Assembly: GCA_034509925.1 (NCBI GenBank)
Contig: CM067526.1
Span: forward strand, 6,233,501 to 6,297,500
DNA from: Hirudinaria manillensis
Taxonomy: Eukaryota > Annelida > Clitellata > Hirudinida > Hirudinidae
Length of the DNA stretch: 64,000 nt
Direction: 5' to 3'
Notes under the pieces: model-generated
What the model was told of the DNA's origin: nothing
The model's input: only the letters and a program-made list of their open reading frames with translations
Database searches by the model: none
In this document: positions 23,204-35,515 of the stretch, piece after piece
How the letters are laid out: every line of letters begins with the position of its first letter
How positions within the stretch are numbered: the stretch's first letter is position 1
Program-made: the position numbers and the translations under genes

Positions 23204-24691
23204 TCACATCTCGGGAGCCCAGAGTTTGAAATTCTTCTCGAAACTTGCAGTGGCTATGAATTTGTCATCGTGCGAAACGTCAACGCACATAAGACGACCC
23301 TCGTGACCAGCCAAGACCTGAGAGGGGGCCCAATTGGGGTGGTTCCAAATCTTAGCAGTCTTGTCGTAAGACGAAGTGAGGAGGTAAAGGCCATTGCTAG
23401 GCTGAAACTTCACCTTGGATACGATTCCCGTATGAGACGGTATCGTATATATGCACTTCCTTTGCCTCAAGTCCCAGACTTTGACCGAATTGTCTTCACT
23501 TCCCGTGGCCATCTGGTAGCCGTTGGGAGAAAAGTCGACCGACAGGATGGACTTAAGGTGTCCATCAAGGAACATTATGCATCGACCCGTCCTCAGATCC
23601 CATACTCTTCCGTAAGCATCCATGGATCCTGTGAGAGCTAACGACCCATCGACGTGGAAGGCGATGTCGTAGACCTCCCTGCTGTGTCCTTCCTGATGAA
23701 GGATTTCCTCGTTGGCCTCGACGTCCCAGAACCTCCAGGATCGGTCGAAACAGCAGGTCCCAAGAAATCTTCCTGATGGATGGAATGCCAGTCTAGGCAC
23801 CTTGAATGGGGAATGCCCCCCCAACGATCTTATCGGGACGTCGCTTTTCATACTCCACAGAAAGACACTGCCATCTTGCCCTGATGATGCAAGATTGCAT
23901 GCGTTCTCGTCCTGAGTCAGGGTTGCCTGGGGATGAAAAGTCACGCAGTTTGCTTGTAGGGTGTGACCTCTCAACACTGCCACCTCCTTGCTTTCAGGAA
24001 TAGTCCAAATCTTGCACAAACCACTCCAAGAAGCAGTTGCCAAAAATTCACCGTTGGGCGAGAACCGACAGAAGGAGATTGGTCTTGAGTCTGCAATTTG
24101 ACTGAACAGCAGGGAAGTGGACCTGTTCCTCCTGAAGAGTTCCTGGAGTTTTGCGTTCACGATTGACGGAGGAACCTTCTTCTCCTCCTTGGCGTTTTTA
24201 ATCCTTGTTGCGGTTCTGTAGACGGAGTATTCAGCGATCCATATCCTTGCGTCCTTCAAGTTATTTGTTCCAGGGTGATACCAGGTGACATTTTCTGTTT
24301 CATTTTTAGTCTTCTGAGGTTGAGTATCCTCTTTCGTCTTCTTGATAGCATCTGTGCCGATGAGCGCCAACAACTTTTTGAGTCGTTCCCTTCTGTCTGC
24401 AGGTCCCTCGCCAAAATAACATATTGGTTCCCCCAATTGCCTCAGTTGTGCTTTAACTTCCGAATCATCTGTGGACACGTGAATCATCCTGGCCTTTTTT
24501 CTCTTTTCAAATTCTTCAAGAAGCTCCCGTCTGGTTTCAGAATCACCCTCCTCAAAGTCCATAATTTCAGCACTTGGAACTTTGGCTTGTTCATCTTCTC
24601 TATCTTTGAAAGTTTCGACCTGGTCCTCCAAGCTGCCATAATGAACAGTTTTGGTCCGGACTGAAATTGATATTGCCTCATCGTCTGACAT
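23204..24691 (-). CDS. PRPF4: U4/U6 snRNP protein PRPF4 (Prp4 WD40), intronless
   Basis: A 495-aa protein in one uninterrupted exon. PRPF4 binds PRPF3 and the U4/U6 duplex and is a core part of the tri-snRNP in the nucleus. The N-terminal third carries the SFM (splicing factor motif) region around residues 72-108: STDDSEVKAQLRQLGEPI, then FGEGPADRRERL, then GTDAIKKTK. A linker WYHPG...ARIWIAEYS precedes about seven WD40 repeats from residue 200 to the end. Typical blocks are ASWSGLCKIW, HPSGRFLGT, FDRSWRFWD, HQEGHSREVYDIAFH, RVWDLRTGRCIMFLDGH, FSPNGYQMATGSEDN and AGHEGRLMCVD. Agreement with vertebrate PRPF4 is high throughout, and length is close to human (522). No frame disruption is seen. 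The absence of introns is unusual for this window. Confidence 0.95.
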   Translation of the reverse strand: MSDDEAISISVRTKTVHYGSLEDQVETFKDREDEQAKVPSAEIMDFEEGDSETRRELLEEFEKRKKARMIHVSTDDSEVKAQLRQLGEPICYFGEGPADRRERLKKLLALIGTDAIKKTKEDTQPQKTKNETENVTWYHPGTNNLKDARIWIAEYSVYRTATRIKNAKEEKKVPPSIVNAKLQELFRRNRSTSLLFSQIADSRPISFCRFSPNGEFLATASWSGLCKIWTIPESKEVAVLRGHTLQANCVTFHPQATLTQDENACNLASSGQDGSVFLWSMKSDVPIRSLGGHSPFKVPRLAFHPSGRFLGTCCFDRSWRFWDVEANEEILHQEGHSREVYDIAFHVDGSLALTGSMDAYGRVWDLRTGRCIMFLDGHLKSILSVDFSPNGYQMATGSEDNSVKVWDLRQRKCIYTIPSHTGIVSKVKFQPSNGLYLLTSSYDKTAKIWNHPNWAPSQVLAGHEGRLMCVDVSHDDKFIATASFEKNFKLWAPEM

Positions 24692-25959
24692 TTTATTAAT
24701 AGTAATTTGGTTGAATTTAATTTTTTTAATAAGTCAAAGGCTCGCTTTAAGTCAACGATACAGACAAAAGACCAACAGTCTTACAAAAGTGATATAATTT
24801 ATTAAAGAACTAATAAAATTAACAAGTGATTTTTAAAAATTTATTATTTTAATATTATACCGTTTATTGTCTTGTCTGTTTAAGTTTATGAGTAATTATA
24901 ATAGATATAAAAACAAAATATTGATGTAAAGCCTTGAGTAAGAAATATAAATCAAATAACTCAAAGGGGCAGTCCTAAGGAAGCGCATTCGTATTGTTAT
25001 TGATTTTAAAGGTAATTTAATTGATAACATTCAGATTTCTTAGCATAAAATCTCAAAAATTTAGAAGTGTCCATGGAAAGAGCCACCATGCATTCACCAT
25101 GCGAACCATGTATGCATTCTTTGCTATCTCGGCGAATGGAGGAAGCATGCACTTTCTTAAGCCATTTGAGCTACTTTATTGGTATACCTTGTTTAAATTT
25201 TCATTTTGTTCAGTATATCGCTGGCTAACTAATAATAAAATTCCTGAAATTAAACTATTATAAATATTACAAACGCTAAAATCAGATACAGCCTGAGGCC
25301 TAAGACTGTGTCTGAACTGGAGTATCGAGCCCCTGAGTTAGTCATCGAAGTCATAAGAAGAAAATTTGGATGATAAATAAAATTTTAACTTTTTAAGTGG
25401 CTCTTCTTGAAACCGTAACAAAAACAAAAGTCTTTCCTTGTTTGCTTTTCATAGAAACTCTGCTCGTGTAGCTCATTTTTATAGCGCAACGTGCGTCAGC
25501 TGAGTTGACACAATATCGGCTCGTGCAGGAACGTAACCATCTGAGCAAACTTGAACTCCTCGATGGAGATGGTAAAAAATTGAGTTCACTGAAGACACAA
25601 TAATCCCACTAAGTGGTAAGCGCGTCACAATTGTTATAAACTCGTGCATTCCCGTGAAAGAACAGCTATAGAGACACCTGATCTAATCTCAGAAAAAAAA
25701 AACAATGAACAACATTTACGTCCTGATAACATTGAAATGACATAGCAATGACAGTAGTCTTATAAAAGCAATCATTTTAATTGACTTAAAAATGACTTTT
25801 TAAGACAACATTCTGCAACTGATGCAAACCCGAAGAACATCGCAAAATAAAACGAGTTAAATCAGCGTCTGAACTTCCCTCTTTAGTTGATCATTACAGA
25901 CAGATCCCCATCGAATGTACGTGAAAACAAAACTATTACTCCACTGATATTCACTCTTC
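24692..25959. other. Intergenic, AT-rich
   Basis: It includes the 5' flank of PRPF4, and probably 3' flanking sequence of the minus-strand receptor gene. No other gene is recognised. Confidence 0.5.
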
Positions 25960-25964
25960 AGAAT

Positions 25965-26150
25965 GCGTTCATAATATTCACGATCGTACAAGAAACTAGC
26001 CAACAGTAGTAGTCGCTGTAACAATGATCAGTTTCGATGAAGTCGACAATTGATTGAGAAAGATCTCTCCTATTGATTAAGCCTCCTCGTCCAAGCATAT
26101 TCCTCTCTCCATCTTAAGCAGGTACCTTTGACCAGTTCGTACAATAAACT
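25965..26150 (-). other. Second, diverged copy of the receptor C-terminal coding segment
   Basis: On the minus strand this reads DGERNMLGRGGLINRRDLSQ, closely matching DGERNMLGGGSLANGRDIYLSQ near the C-terminus of the receptor gene (coding near 26715-26780). The matched DNA is alignable for about 70 bases. An acceptor-like CTGCTTAAG precedes it and the frame stays open for about 50 codons after. It is either an alternative terminal exon of the receptor or a relic of a local duplication. Confidence 0.5.
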
Positions 26151-26567
26151 AATCGACAGCGATAATAGCCAACGGTGTCAATGATCGATTGCGCTTTACG
26201 ACGATGCACGGTACAAAATTAAGTACTACGAAACAATTTGTTTCAAAAGTAAACGTTAACAACAACACTTAGCAACAACAATTACGGATATATCCAACTC
26301 TAGTGTCCTAGCTCTAAGCTCCTCCATTCGAGAGAATGAACAGTCACGCGTTCACGACCACAACATCCACCAACTTCTGGGAATGACTAGTACAAATGAA
26401 AATGCCTGACAGAAATGTTGCAACTGATATAAAAAAAAGGGCACACATAAATTGAAATCATGAGAAGCAGAATAATAAAATAACTGAGAATGGAAGCTGT
26501 CAGACTCCGCTTATTTGCTTCAGGGTCGCTAAGATGAGCCCCTTTCATGAAAACGTAGGCGGTCAGT

Positions 26568-29500
26568 CTAGCCGTAGAAGTGACTGAAATTAGGCTGCAG
26601 GGTCCTGTATCGACGGGCTTCCTCATCGCTAGCTAGCATTCCACCTCCAACAACCCCGTACCCCAGGTGCAGCTGTTCCCTTGCCGCCGAAGCCGCAGTC
26701 GCCAACTGGCTAAGGTAGATGTCTCTTCCATTGGCCAGGCTTCCCCCTCCAAGCATGTTTCTTTCTCCATCGGTTAAGTACAGCAGGTGGCCAGAATAAG
26801 CCCGGCCCAGAGATCCAGTAAGTGACGATTTTCTGACATTGGAAGAATTATTTTGATGGTAGTGGTTACGCTGATGAAGCGGAGATGCGTTGTGATGATG
26901 GCGATGATGATGATTGTGGTGGTAGTGGTAAGAGTTTATCGGAACCGATGCATCGGGTCTGTAGGGTTCGGGAGGCGAATAGGAACTAGTAGGCAATGGA
27001 GAAGATGGAAGAGTGGAAAAATAAGCATCTACTGACAGTTTCTTGGCCACCAAAGGTTTTCCAACCGATTCAGAAGAGAATGGAATTTGATTGCTTTTTT
27101 GGCCTTCGCGTGATTTTGCATGCTGCGTAGTCACTTGTTGCTGTTGTTGCTGCCTCGAAGTGGCGGACTTTTCCAACGACCTGTCGCTGACGGCGGAAGG
27201 ATTGAAAGCCGTCGTCGCATTGTGATTGGACGAGCATGGTGCATGGTAGTTGTACTGACTGTTGAATATTCCATTCATACTGCTGCTAGCCAAATTCCCC
27301 CCGGCATTCGGATTACTCGTCTCCTTCTTGGTGCCATCCTTGGAAATATCGCATGCGTTGATCTGGCTGTAGTGATTTCCATCAACTCCGTATGCGACAC
27401 CCTTCGGAATACCGTTCGACTTGAAATTATTGAAATCACTCTGCGATTTGCTGGGTGGTTTATTCGTAGGAAGAGAAGAAACGGGTGGAGGTGGAGGCAA
27501 TTGATTTTGTTGCGAGAATACCCCGACGGAATCTTTTTCCAGCTCCAGGTTTAATGCCTGATGACGTCCTTGGAAAACGTCTCCATTCAGGAGCGGAGTC
27601 TTCTGTCCGGAAGATGCCTTGTTCTGAACGTGCGATGGAACGTGATGGCTGATGTTGGTGCTCGAGTTTCTTAGTTGTTCACGTTGATGATTTTGATGCA
27701 TGTTATTGTTGCACAGTTGTTCAGTCAGTGGCCCATTTATAGATGCATAGCTTGGACTGGGTGCAACCTTTGCACTGGTTACGTCTAACCTCCTGAACTC
27801 CGATCTAACGTATCGACTCGATTCCTCGCAATCGTTGGAGAAAAATGAATCGCTGCTTTCCGGAGGTGGTGACGGAAGAGGCGGAAAAGGAGGAAACGAT
27901 CCTGAACTCGTGGCCGATGGAGGTGGAGGAGGGGGAAGAGGCATGTTGATGCTACTACTGGTCGAGCCCTTCGTCGATGTAACTTGGTAGGGCGAAGGTG
28001 ATGGTGGTGGAGGCAGAGGCAGAGACAGGGCTGGGAGGTGACTGTTCACTTCCGAGTCCCCGAGAGACTTTACAACCGCTCCGGGCTCTGGAGTGGCATT
28101 GCGACTGGCAGACTGATTGGGAGAATGGCTGTAATGACTCGTCCTATCTTGGTGACGCCGAACGGGACTAGAGTGAATGCTGTCGACGTCGAGCGGAGTT
28201 TCGGCTGTCGATGAAGTGTGACTGGTTTTGCTGACCGATTGGCCAGTATTTTGAGTGGGAGAATTAGTAGAATAAAGAGACAGCTGAGAATGATTCTGCT
28301 TTGCCTGAGATTGATGAAAAGAGCCATTTCTTTGTGACTGAATCGCATGTTGTTGAATGTTTTGTTGTTGCTGTAGTATCTTCTGCTGGTTTTGAAGCAT
28401 TTGTTGCTGCTTCTGTTTTTGTAGCGTGGCCTGAAGATTTTGAACTGCCTGACTGTTTTCCAACATTTTCTGTTGTTCTTGTTGTTTGTTTTTCATTAGC
28501 GTCAGCTGTCTGACCTGAGAGTCATGATTCGATAATTCAGATGAGTCGTCTGCTGCCAGACTGCGCCTTTTCTGATCAACATCTGCATTCATGATGGCCT
28601 TATTAGAACCACTGTCGTACGTGATGACTTTAGCATCTCCTGATTGGTTTTTATCTGCAGAAATTGTATCAACATCATTTGCTGTTAGAAGCTTGCTATC
28701 TGTAGGAACGTTCGCTTTTTCCATTTCAGCAGCGGATACAGGTTTGGTTTCGTTAATAGCCTGTTGTCTGTTTGAAGCAGAATAATTGTAGGAGTTTGTG
28801 TCAGGGTTTGTGCCTGGGATTGGACAGGCTACGGATCTCCGTTGTAAGGAATCTATGTGATTGTAGCTGGCCAGCTGAACTGTGTCACCAGTTTCCTCAT
28901 CATCTTCATCCTCGTCCTCGTCCAAAGTTCGGTCATCACCTGTCGAACTTTCACTGCCGGGAATTCTCCAACTCACGGAGTTGGCCTCTTCTTGTCTTTT
29001 CTTTTTTTTCTTTCTATTATTCCTTCGACTCGAACACTCCTTAACCGAACTGATGTCAACTCGATAGGACTTTTCTCCTCCTTTACGCAGATGGTGATGA
29101 TGATCAGAGGAGGGGGGAGATTGGTCCAACTCACAGGCACAGCAACGGGTGGCTTTGATGAGCGCAGATGTTAGAGCTCCGATGATTCCAAGACAAATCG
29201 CCAGTGCTATGTACAGAATAAACTTCTCCGTGTTCTCTGAAAACACGGCGTTTGGACCGATGAATCACTTAAAAGATTGGTTACAATTACGTTCAATTCA
29301 CTAAGAATTATTGTAAAAAAAAAGTTCATGATTGCAGGCAAATTAAGCACCTGTTACGTGCTTCAGGATCCAGTGCCACTCAGATATGAATGAAAATTTT
29401 GAGTTTCCATTATTACCTCCGCCGTCTTCATCATAACCATTACCGTCGTTTGCTCTGCCCAGGACTCCGTCATCACGAAAGTCTATTTTACTTGGAATTT

Positions 29501-32500
29501 TGAAGTTCAACGGTACCAAATCGGCCGGCATGGTGGTATTACTGAGTTCATTTGGAACGTTGTTGTGGCTAAAAGCCTTTGACGATTTATTGACTTCCTC
29601 GCTGTAGGTGTCCAAATCTGTTGATTGAGTGGTGACATCTGAAGTGCTTTTAACGGAAACGCCGCCGGCCGGATTGGAAGAATTGAGCAACGAATCTGGC
29701 TGAAGATTTCCCAACTCAACCTGGAAGGCGTCCCTGTATTTCTCTCCTGGTTGGGTATCCTCAAGAGGAGTAGTGGTGATTTCAAAGGACTTTTCCTCCT
29801 CCGACGAGTAAGAATTCAGGAAATCATCGTCTGCAATAATGAAACAACCGATCGTGTTACGAGCTTTGTCAGCCTTGTGAAAGCAGATCTTTGTCTCGAA
29901 CCACGATAATCTTGCATTATTAATCGTTTGATTAGTAAATCGTTGTTAACCAATTATAAATTTCCTAATTAATTTAATTATTAACGACCATCCCATTTAT
30001 TATTTTCGGTGCAATTAAAATATTTAATGCATTCTTATTGTAAACAACGAATGCGCCTTGAGCTCTTATTAAAAAAAAACCCGTTTGAGATCGATAAATC
30101 AAGAACTTACTGGTGAAATAAATCCCTTCTCCATCATCATTATCACCACCATCATCGCCTTCACCAGTGCTCGTACCGTCCAAGTCGTTTGTCATGACCA
30201 GGTATGTTTCCGTGCGATCATCATCAGCATCGTTTATGGTTTCCATTGCTCCATCTGTTACGTTACCATCGGTGCCACTGTACAGAGTGGTGTTGACGTG
30301 TTCATCTTCCATTGTTACGTCTTTAGCATTCTCATCGCTATCATCCTCATCGTCGTCGTCATCGTCATCATCACCGTCATCATCGTCATCATCATCATCG
30401 CCAACACCAGCATTTATAAAATCATTGTCCTTGTGGTCGCTTTCTGAGCCTTTCATAATTTCACTGGTGACCTGCACTCCAGTCCAAGAAACTTCTGTGA
30501 TGCTCTCAGCGCTCGTGTAGCTGCCTTTCATTCCAGTATGACCAGGATCGTTGCGTATCTGATCACCCGAGGCTTGGAAATCATCGTCATCATCGTCATC
30601 AATGACATCATCGTCATTATTATCATCGTCGTCATCATCTTCGTTTCCATTATTACTGATTTGATGGAATGTTTTCGCGGCTGGTTCGTTCGTCGCTGGA
30701 GGATTGGCCTTGGTGTTCTGCTTTAATTCAACTATATTTTTCTCTCCTTTTATTCTTTTCTCGTTTGTCTTCTCATCGCATGGATCGTGGTCTTCCAGTC
30801 TGCCCTGTTCCAGAGCTTTGAATACCTGTCTTTCCACTAAAGGGGAAAAATTAAAATTAGTTTTGGAAATAATTCTAGCATTAAAAATTATTAAAAACTC
30901 TAACAGCAAGTGTAGGTTACTTCCAAGAACGTTTTGTAGGGGTGTCCACATTTAAGCAAATCCTGCAGAGTTTCATTTGAAGAATCGACATCGCATCGTC
31001 TTCGTCCATTGCAGGAGGTCTTCATTTGATCAGTCAGACACGTGGCCGGGCAAACTGAAGACAGGACGGTTTAAATTCAAATTAACCTGATTAGTTTTCC
31101 TGATAACGAAGATCTAAATGGCTCTTGGGACGAGAAAGAAATAAAAGTTGCCTCACAAATTTCGGACTTCTCTTCGAAATTGGCGCTGCGTTTGTTTTGG
31201 ATGCGAACATTTACGCACGACGTGTTTACACGTAGCAGTTGTTGTTAAGATTATCGTAGTTCACTCCGACGTTCCAAAAAAAAAACCAACCTTCCGGTGA
31301 TGTGGGGAACTTGCCGCTACATCTCAAACTCCTTCCCTTGGCATGCCAGCCAAACTGAGATGAATGCACAGCGATTAGCAGTGGTTTGTCGCAGGACATT
31401 TCCAGCGTGTCCTCGTTGCAAGTTCTCTCCACTTTGAATTGATCTAGATTTCGAAGATTTGGAACATCAATCAAAAATGCATCATTACGTTAATGCTTCA
31501 GTTCCCGTGACCTCCAACTGGAGCATTTGGTGACACGATATCATGGAGGGAGATCATAGTAGAGTAACTGAAGTGCTTAGACCATAGGAAATTGCTATCA
31601 GTGAAGCCTTCCAGTGCTGATGATCGTGAACAGATGGATTTAAGTAACGTGAACATAATCTTGCAAATGCTAATGGAGCTTTTTGAAGCTTAAAATGAAG
31701 TTAAGGCGACAGTTCGCTGAAATCAGAAGATTTAATTAATTGATAAGCTTAAGAGAAAACGGAAATTATTAATTCGTAATATTTTAACGTAATTTGAGGT
31801 TCTCTGAAACTTAATTAAATCAAATACTCAAATAATAAAAGTCTCTCAATCTCTCATGAGACAAAGCTTATATAGTATCTACAATGTAGAGGCAATGCTT
31901 AAAGTTTGAGACGAATCAGAAGCAGAGTGTTCTGGGCACGGACTAAAATAATTCTAATAATAATAGATATAAAATAATTGTTATCATATAATAATTAAAT
32001 ATAATACTTATTATTATATCTAATAATAAAAGATGTAACAAAATTCTAAATTAATAAAAGAATGTTTAAGTCTTGAAAGAGTTGCAAAGGCATGAAGGTG
32101 AATCGTAAGTGCAGTCTGGCCATTTTAAGAAACTTTTATACAAATCATAATATTTTACGTCGATGAGGTCACGTAAACCAATCATGGAGTGAGTTCAGAG
32201 GTTAAAAGGTTAACTCCAAGTTCTTCCAATTGCTCGCTCCGTGATTTAGTTGAAAGTACTTATCATTACATTCCTCTCAAATTTTTGACTATCTCCTCCA
32301 AAATCTTCAGATGTGAGGTCATTTTCAAGTAAAACTAAATGATACTTTTCAAGCTATAGCTTCTGTAATTGCGTTTTATGTTCTTCAGTACGATAGGGAA
32401 AGACTTCAGTTTCGTTTGATGTTAATTTCTTCATTATTGTTATATTCTTATAATAATTATTTAGATCTGTTTATATTGTTTATTATTAATTGTTAGCTCT

Positions 32501-32706
32501 GTTTCTCTGTTTAGTCACTGCGAGTTAATTGACAGCTCACCTGAATGACATCTGAACGACTTTTCCACGTAAGAACCAGCAGCTGGGCAGTAGAGGCTGT
32601 CGTAATAGAAATTGTTGGTAAACGATGAATTGCTTCCAGTTACCGACCTCCGTAATTTCTCTCTTCCATAATCCGTATGCAGTGAAGCGGCACTTGATAT
32701 CAACAC
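26568..32706 (-). CDS. SUEL-lectin single-pass receptor, EVA1C-like, very long tail (5' end not found)
   Basis: Exons from the 5' side: about 32541-32706, 31291-31443, 30905-31054, 30111-30836, 29351-29830, 26568-29236; phases join from 31443 on. The first exon ends CPAAGSYVEKSFRCHS, like the end of a first galactose-binding (SUEL) lectin domain. The next two encode a second such domain (CNEDTLEMSC, SSQFGW, CPATCLTDQMK, CNGRRRCDV, FLEVTYTC). Then comes a roughly 400-residue acidic Ser/Thr-rich linker with Asp runs, a membrane segment (FILYIALAICLGIIGAL), a basic-Cys stop and about 850 cytoplasmic residues rich in Gln, His and proline (several LPPPPP stretches). Two SUEL domains plus one membrane pass is the layout of EVA-1/EVA1C, a Slit and MADD-4 guidance receptor. 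Human EVA1C is only 441 aa, so the linker and tail are strikingly enlarged. The signal peptide and first exons are unresolved; MWKAHVAILVLIV at 33397 is one candidate. Confidence 0.7.
30330..30640 (-). repeat. Asp-coding GAT/GAC microsatellites inside the receptor exon
   Basis: On the plus strand, runs of ATC/GTC (about 30343-30402 and 30580-30640) encode poly-Asp blocks of 8-13 residues in the extracellular linker. Simple-sequence expansion within an exon, kept in frame. Confidence 0.8.
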
Positions 32707-35515
32707 CTTTTGAATCAATTTGGAAAGGGTGACATTAAAGATGCATGCACACTCACATAAGATTATATATATATATGTGTGTGGTAATAAAACAGGTAAC
32801 AGGTAATAAAGGCAGAATCGATAAATCGTTGGCGCAATCAGTCCTTGAGCTACAAACGACCTGAAACAAACGATTTACCAAGAACGAGGCGAGAAGTGAG
32901 AGGATCATCATCATCATCATCATCGCTGACAGATGTAGAATCCTTGGAAGGAGTGAACAATAAGTCCAAACGTTACTTGCTACAAAATAATTTAACAACA
33001 TTTTAGAAATTTATAGATAACTTATTTATTATTCCTTTTTAATTATAACCGCCTTTAAATTGGTTTAGATGTATCTCCGTGTTCGCAATTGCAAGGTAAT
33101 TTACAACTCCAAATCATCCATTTGATTTACTGGCGACGAGCGGTTACAAAATATGGATTAGAAATAATCACAATAAAATCAACAATAAAAAATATTTGCG
33201 AATGTGAATTGACCCACAATAAAGTAAATAAAAAATATGACCTTCAGACAAATCCTTCCCTCAACAGAAATAAAATCATAATCATTCTCAGGCCAACGGA
33301 CGCCATTAGGTGTGTACGCCCGAATACGCTCGTTCCCTAGACAACCATTCAACTTTCGTACAATCAATACGAGGATTGCTACGTGCGCTTTCCACATTTT
33401 TTTTTCACTTCCATCCCTGGATCAGTCGATTATTTTTTCCATCCTTCACAGCTAAATTCTGCCTTTTCTGAAACGACAACAATAATGACTCCTTGTAAGA
33501 CCTACTGCCCAAAACTCAAGAATTTCCTATAACATAAACCTGTGATGCTTAAAAGATCGATAATCAATGCATTCATCAGCACGAACTACTTTATTTTGCA
33601 TTTATACACCACATGAAAACATCTTTTTCCAATGATCCAAGCGAATGCGTTGACCAACGATAATATTAAGTTGCTAAACCACGTAGGAAAACGCACCTGC
33701 TACTTACGACCTGAAACAAATACCGGTTCCGACATGCATTGTTGCATTGCATTGAGTATGGAGCCGGAGGGCCATGGCGCCCCTATGATTTGTGAAATAT
33801 AGACTAGTTATGGTGACTGGTAAGATTTTTATTCGTAAGTGAGCTAAAATTCCACCTTCTTTTACCCTCAGGTATATCCAGGTAGAATCTAAATCCGCCA
33901 ATGGTTGTAAGCGACTTTCATTCATTTGAATAGCATCTACCTCGGTTGTTAATTCAGTTACTAATTGATATATCACCTTAATTGTGCTAAGCACGACAGG
34001 CATACGGTAAGATTAGATACACCAGCTCTAAAAGAGAAATTCCACAAGGAAGTTCAACCCAATGCATTTTCACTCAAACCGTTATTTCAAACTTCTTCCG
34101 GCAAAAACCTTTCAAAGATCTTCTCTAAGTGCTGTGAAATGGTATTATGCGATTTAAAACTACTAACTACTAACAAACATACACAAGCAAGCATCGGTTT
34201 GTGTGCGTTCACCATCCTGGAAATGATGCCAGTTATTCTAGCTTAAGTTGTCTCTAATAATGATATTATTATAACAATTAATATAATTAATCGTATCATT
34301 AATATTATTATTAATATTCATCAACAATTTAATAAGCAGGGAATTACGTTTTTAGAATTTCCTAGCTAATATGCGAGTTATATACATTATTCTTGTAAAT
34401 AAACCTTGTAAGCATTATTCACATATCAAAATTTATTTATTAAAACTTGAGCAATTTAGATAACATGGTGAATGAGAAGTGATTAATAAATGGATGCTCG
34501 ATAAGTAATAACATTTGTTCCAGACTAGCAATCCCTAAGAAACTGAAATATAATATCATTATCATCTAAATGTTTAACATATTACATCATGATTGCGTAT
34601 CAATTAGATCAAAGTAGGATTTTGAACATCAGACGAGCAACTGTTTAACAATCAATTTTTAAAACGCACCCTCTACAGGAAGAGCATCCAAAAATTAAAG
34701 GTGGTGACTCTTTACAGCGGGAATGGTGTGCTTCATTCCAGAGGATAACTTAAACTGTGGTCAAGAGAAGTCTTACAGCTGTTGTAAGACGAAGCGAAAG
34801 AATTTTTTTTCACAAACCACGTCTACGTTCGCTCCTGGTAGTCATTTTAAGACGCCAAATGAAGAACAAAACCTAGCAGTGCACAGCATGCTATGCTTTC
34901 CATGATTGTTGCTTACTTAGATAAACCCATAGCAAATGCTCTTCTTGCAGATTCGTGATCGGCCCTGCTCTTACATTATATCGTAAAAAGTTTTCAGACA
35001 AGTTTACTTGTAAACATCTGATCGCAAACAGTCATAACGAAGCCTTTTTAGCAGGACGACCGAAATTAAGCCGGTCCCCGTAGAGCCGATCGCGTAGGAT
35101 CTAACAGCAGCAATAATGTTATGCCGCGCTGAGTCAGCGTTGCACGCGCTTTCCACTACCGCGAGGACGGGAATCTAGCCAAGACTTCGTATGTCTTAAG
35201 GTTCGGTGACATCCATTCGATGACGATTATCTACAGATTAAAATTCTGGAGACTTCTTTTAGCGATACCTTTAACCAAAGATTTAAACAAAGATACACTT
35301 GGTACACCAAGGCAACCAGTGCTTTACCCAGAAGCCAAACAACGACATGTTGTGCTCAAGGACTAGCTTAATTTATTGGCACAAAAACTTAATGTACAAG
35401 AATCATTCATGAAATCAGAAAACAAATGATTAAAAATCTTAACATTAATAATTGCTACTCAATTTCAATCATTTCACAAATCTGATTACATTTTATATTG
35501 ACTGATTTTTTTCTT
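32707..35515. other. Intron / upstream region of receptor gene and intergenic DNA
   Basis: It should contain the missing 5' exons of the receptor. A signal-peptide-like frame starts at 33397 on the minus strand (MWKAHVAILVLIV...NGCLG) and meets a GTCATA donor near 33243, but its link to the receptor is unproven. An ATC run lies near 32906-32925. Nothing else recognised. Confidence 0.4.

Noticed and set aside
33704..34003. 99-codon minus-strand open frame
   Set aside because: Protein-like in parts but no splice context or recognised motif; could be a decayed repeat.
35040..35240. GC-rich patch that might be a structured RNA
   Set aside because: No tRNA, 5S or snRNA hallmark seen; a covariance-model search would be needed.
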